A stretch of DNA of 64,000 bases, from positions 4,526,001 to 4,590,000 of the forward strand of contig OZ038526.1 in the NCBI GenBank assembly GCA_964036665.1, read 5' to 3'. The position numbers and the translations under genes were made by a program. The notes under the pieces were generated by a model, which ran no database searches, was not told the origin of the DNA, and saw nothing but the letters and a program-made list of their open reading frames with translations. Positions 62,555-64,000 of this stretch are shown piece by piece (within the stretch, counting starts at the first letter, position 1; each line of letters begins with the position of its first letter). The stretch comes from Gordius sp. MW1. Its lineage: Eukaryota > Nematomorpha > Gordioida > Gordea > Gordiidae.

Positions 62555-64000
62555 GTATCTTCTTCTTCTTTATCCCACAGTCGTAGGGTTTGTTTTGATA
62601 GTTCTTCCATCTTCACAGGGTCTGTGCCATATCTTGACTAATCTCTTTCGTTTTCATTTCTTTATCGACTTGCCCTTTTTACGTGACACGGGGTCGTCCT
62701 CTTCCTCTCTTCCCCGGTACCTCCATATCCAGTACCTTTCGATTTACGTCATTCGTGTCCCTTCTAAATATATGCCCATACAACCTTAGCCGATTTTTAT
62801 TAAACCTGTCCGCCATAGGTTGAACACCCGTTTTTATCATTAGAAATTCATTCGTTATATGCTCGAGCTGAGTATACCCCAAACCCCACCGTATCATTCT
62901 CATCTCTGTGGCTTGTGATAGCTTTCCTTCTGTGGTATTTAATGCCCATGTTTCACTTCCATAGAGTAAAACCGGTCTTACGATAGATTTGTAAGCTTTG
63001 CTCTTCAACCATATTGGCATTTTCTTATCGCACATTACACCGGATATACTTCGCCTTTTAAGCCTTCCTTTTTGGATCCAGGTATTGACTTCCGTTGCGC
63101 AACCTCCCTCTTAATGTAGCATCCAGCCGAAGTGTGTAAACCTGTCTACTTTTGGGTATTTTAGATGGTCATTCAGCGATGGGGTGCTTGTACCGTTCAT
63201 TTCCTTGTATACCGTTTTTCAATCGTTGACCTTTAAACCATATCCAGCTAAGCGCTTTGATCACTTTTCGGCTTCTTCGATTACTTTCTCCCTTGTTTCC
63301 TCGCATAGTACTATCATCGGCATATAGCATACACCATGGCGGTGGCTTTTGAATGTCCCTCGTTATCGTGTCTATAATTATATTAAATAAAAAGGGACTT
63401 AAAGCAGATCCTTGATGTAATCCAATTTTAACCCGAAAAGATTTAGTGTGTCCAACTGTCGTCCTAACGCAAGAGTTTGAGGCTTTATAAATTTTTTTCA
63501 TAAGCCCTATATATGCGTCAGGGATATTTTGTTTTCTAAGGCACCACCATATTAAATCGCAGGGACCGTGTCGTAAGCTTTCTCCAAGTCGATAAAGACC
63601 ATATGTGGGTCTTTCCTCTTTTCACCATACTTCTCCATCATTTGTCTTAGGCGAAGATAGGGTCGATTGTGGATTTGCCGGCCACAAATCAGAATTGATT
63701 AGCCGATATTTCCACCTCGTCTTTCAGCCTTGTTACTAGATCCTTTCCATAAGCTTCAAGGAGTGGCAAGTTAGCTTGATACTTCTGTAATTGCCTCAGT
63801 CTTGAGGATCTCCTTTGTAAGGGTATAATCGTGCTTTCTCTCCAATGATTAGGAATTCACTCTTCTGCCAATATCTTGTTAAGAAAGTTCGTCATGGTCG
63901 TGACTCCATCTTCACGACATCCAAGCAATACTTCAGGTATTCCATCTGGGCCTTTTGCTTTTCCTTTTTGAATCTTGTTCATTTGTGTCCTAACTTCAAC
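62555..64000 (-). mobile_element. RTE-clade LINE, copy 2, 3' half, runs off the window
   Basis: Minus strand: reverse transcriptase with GLHQGSALSPFLFNIIID and the catalytic YADD box (63169-63501). Next comes the C-terminal region KMPIWLKSKAYKSIVRPVLL, YGSETWAL, then NDVNRKVLDMEVPGKRGRGR (62679-63035), and a 3' tail GATAAAGAAGAAGAAGAT. It is better preserved than copy 1 (about 0.35 kb of RT present that copy 1 lacks), but a frameshift between the two open parts (about 63040-63170) shows it is inactive. The 5' half lies beyond base 64000. Confidence 0.9.

Overview
The window is AT-rich, repeat-dense nuclear DNA from an invertebrate animal. It has a spliceosomal gene with short introns and metazoan-type kinesin light chain, formin and non-muscle myosin II sequences. 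It also carries RTE LINEs, Gypsy LTR elements, hAT-type elements and MITEs, a mariner remnant, and a family that looks like Helitron/Helentron non-autonomous elements. I cannot place the species more precisely from sequence alone.

Only one gene appears intact: a 25-exon Sec24C/D-class COPII coat gene on the minus strand (45398-56193). Every exon pair joins at GT/AG with compatible phase, giving a 3,429-nt CDS (1,142 codons plus stop). Its introns hold several MITEs but its coding sequence is unbroken.

Region by region. 1-5.9 kb: MITE, a fragment of a myosin pseudogene 5' leader, a broken Gypsy element on the minus strand and dispersed repeats. 5.9-9.7 kb: a 3.7-kb hAT-like element with a perfect 8-bp target duplication, filled by a Helentron-like element that contains a 106-130-bp minisatellite and a tRNA-like pol III box. 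9.7-15.6 kb: non-coding, with one MITE and one more Helentron-like copy. 15.6-27.3 kb: the most unusual part, a patchwork of intron-less decayed copies of three host cytoskeletal genes (kinesin light chain x3, formin FH2 x2, non-muscle myosin II motor x1) in alternating orientation. It includes a roughly 2.6-kb imperfect palindrome, and a Gypsy element (16107-22593) lies between two kinesin light chain pieces. That Gypsy element was itself hit by a hAT-like element (18113-19794, perfect 8-bp duplication), which was in turn hit by a Helentron-like element, and separately by a 650-bp hAT MITE. 27.7-29.2 kb: Helentron-like copy containing a (TAAA)n tract of about 530 bp. 29.3-40.4 kb: a MITE with perfect duplication, a foldback element, an RTE LINE, Gypsy debris, G-run and foldback repeats, and two Helentron-like copies. 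40.6-44.5 kb: a possible retroviral-env-like remnant, a dispersed repeat and a mariner pseudogene. 45.4-56.2 kb: Sec24. 56.2-62.5 kb: almost empty AT-rich DNA. 62.5-64 kb: 3' half of a second RTE LINE running off the end.

No genes act together as a pathway here. The main interest lies in the nested insertion history and in how retrocopies of three cytoskeletal genes came to be concatenated in one locus.
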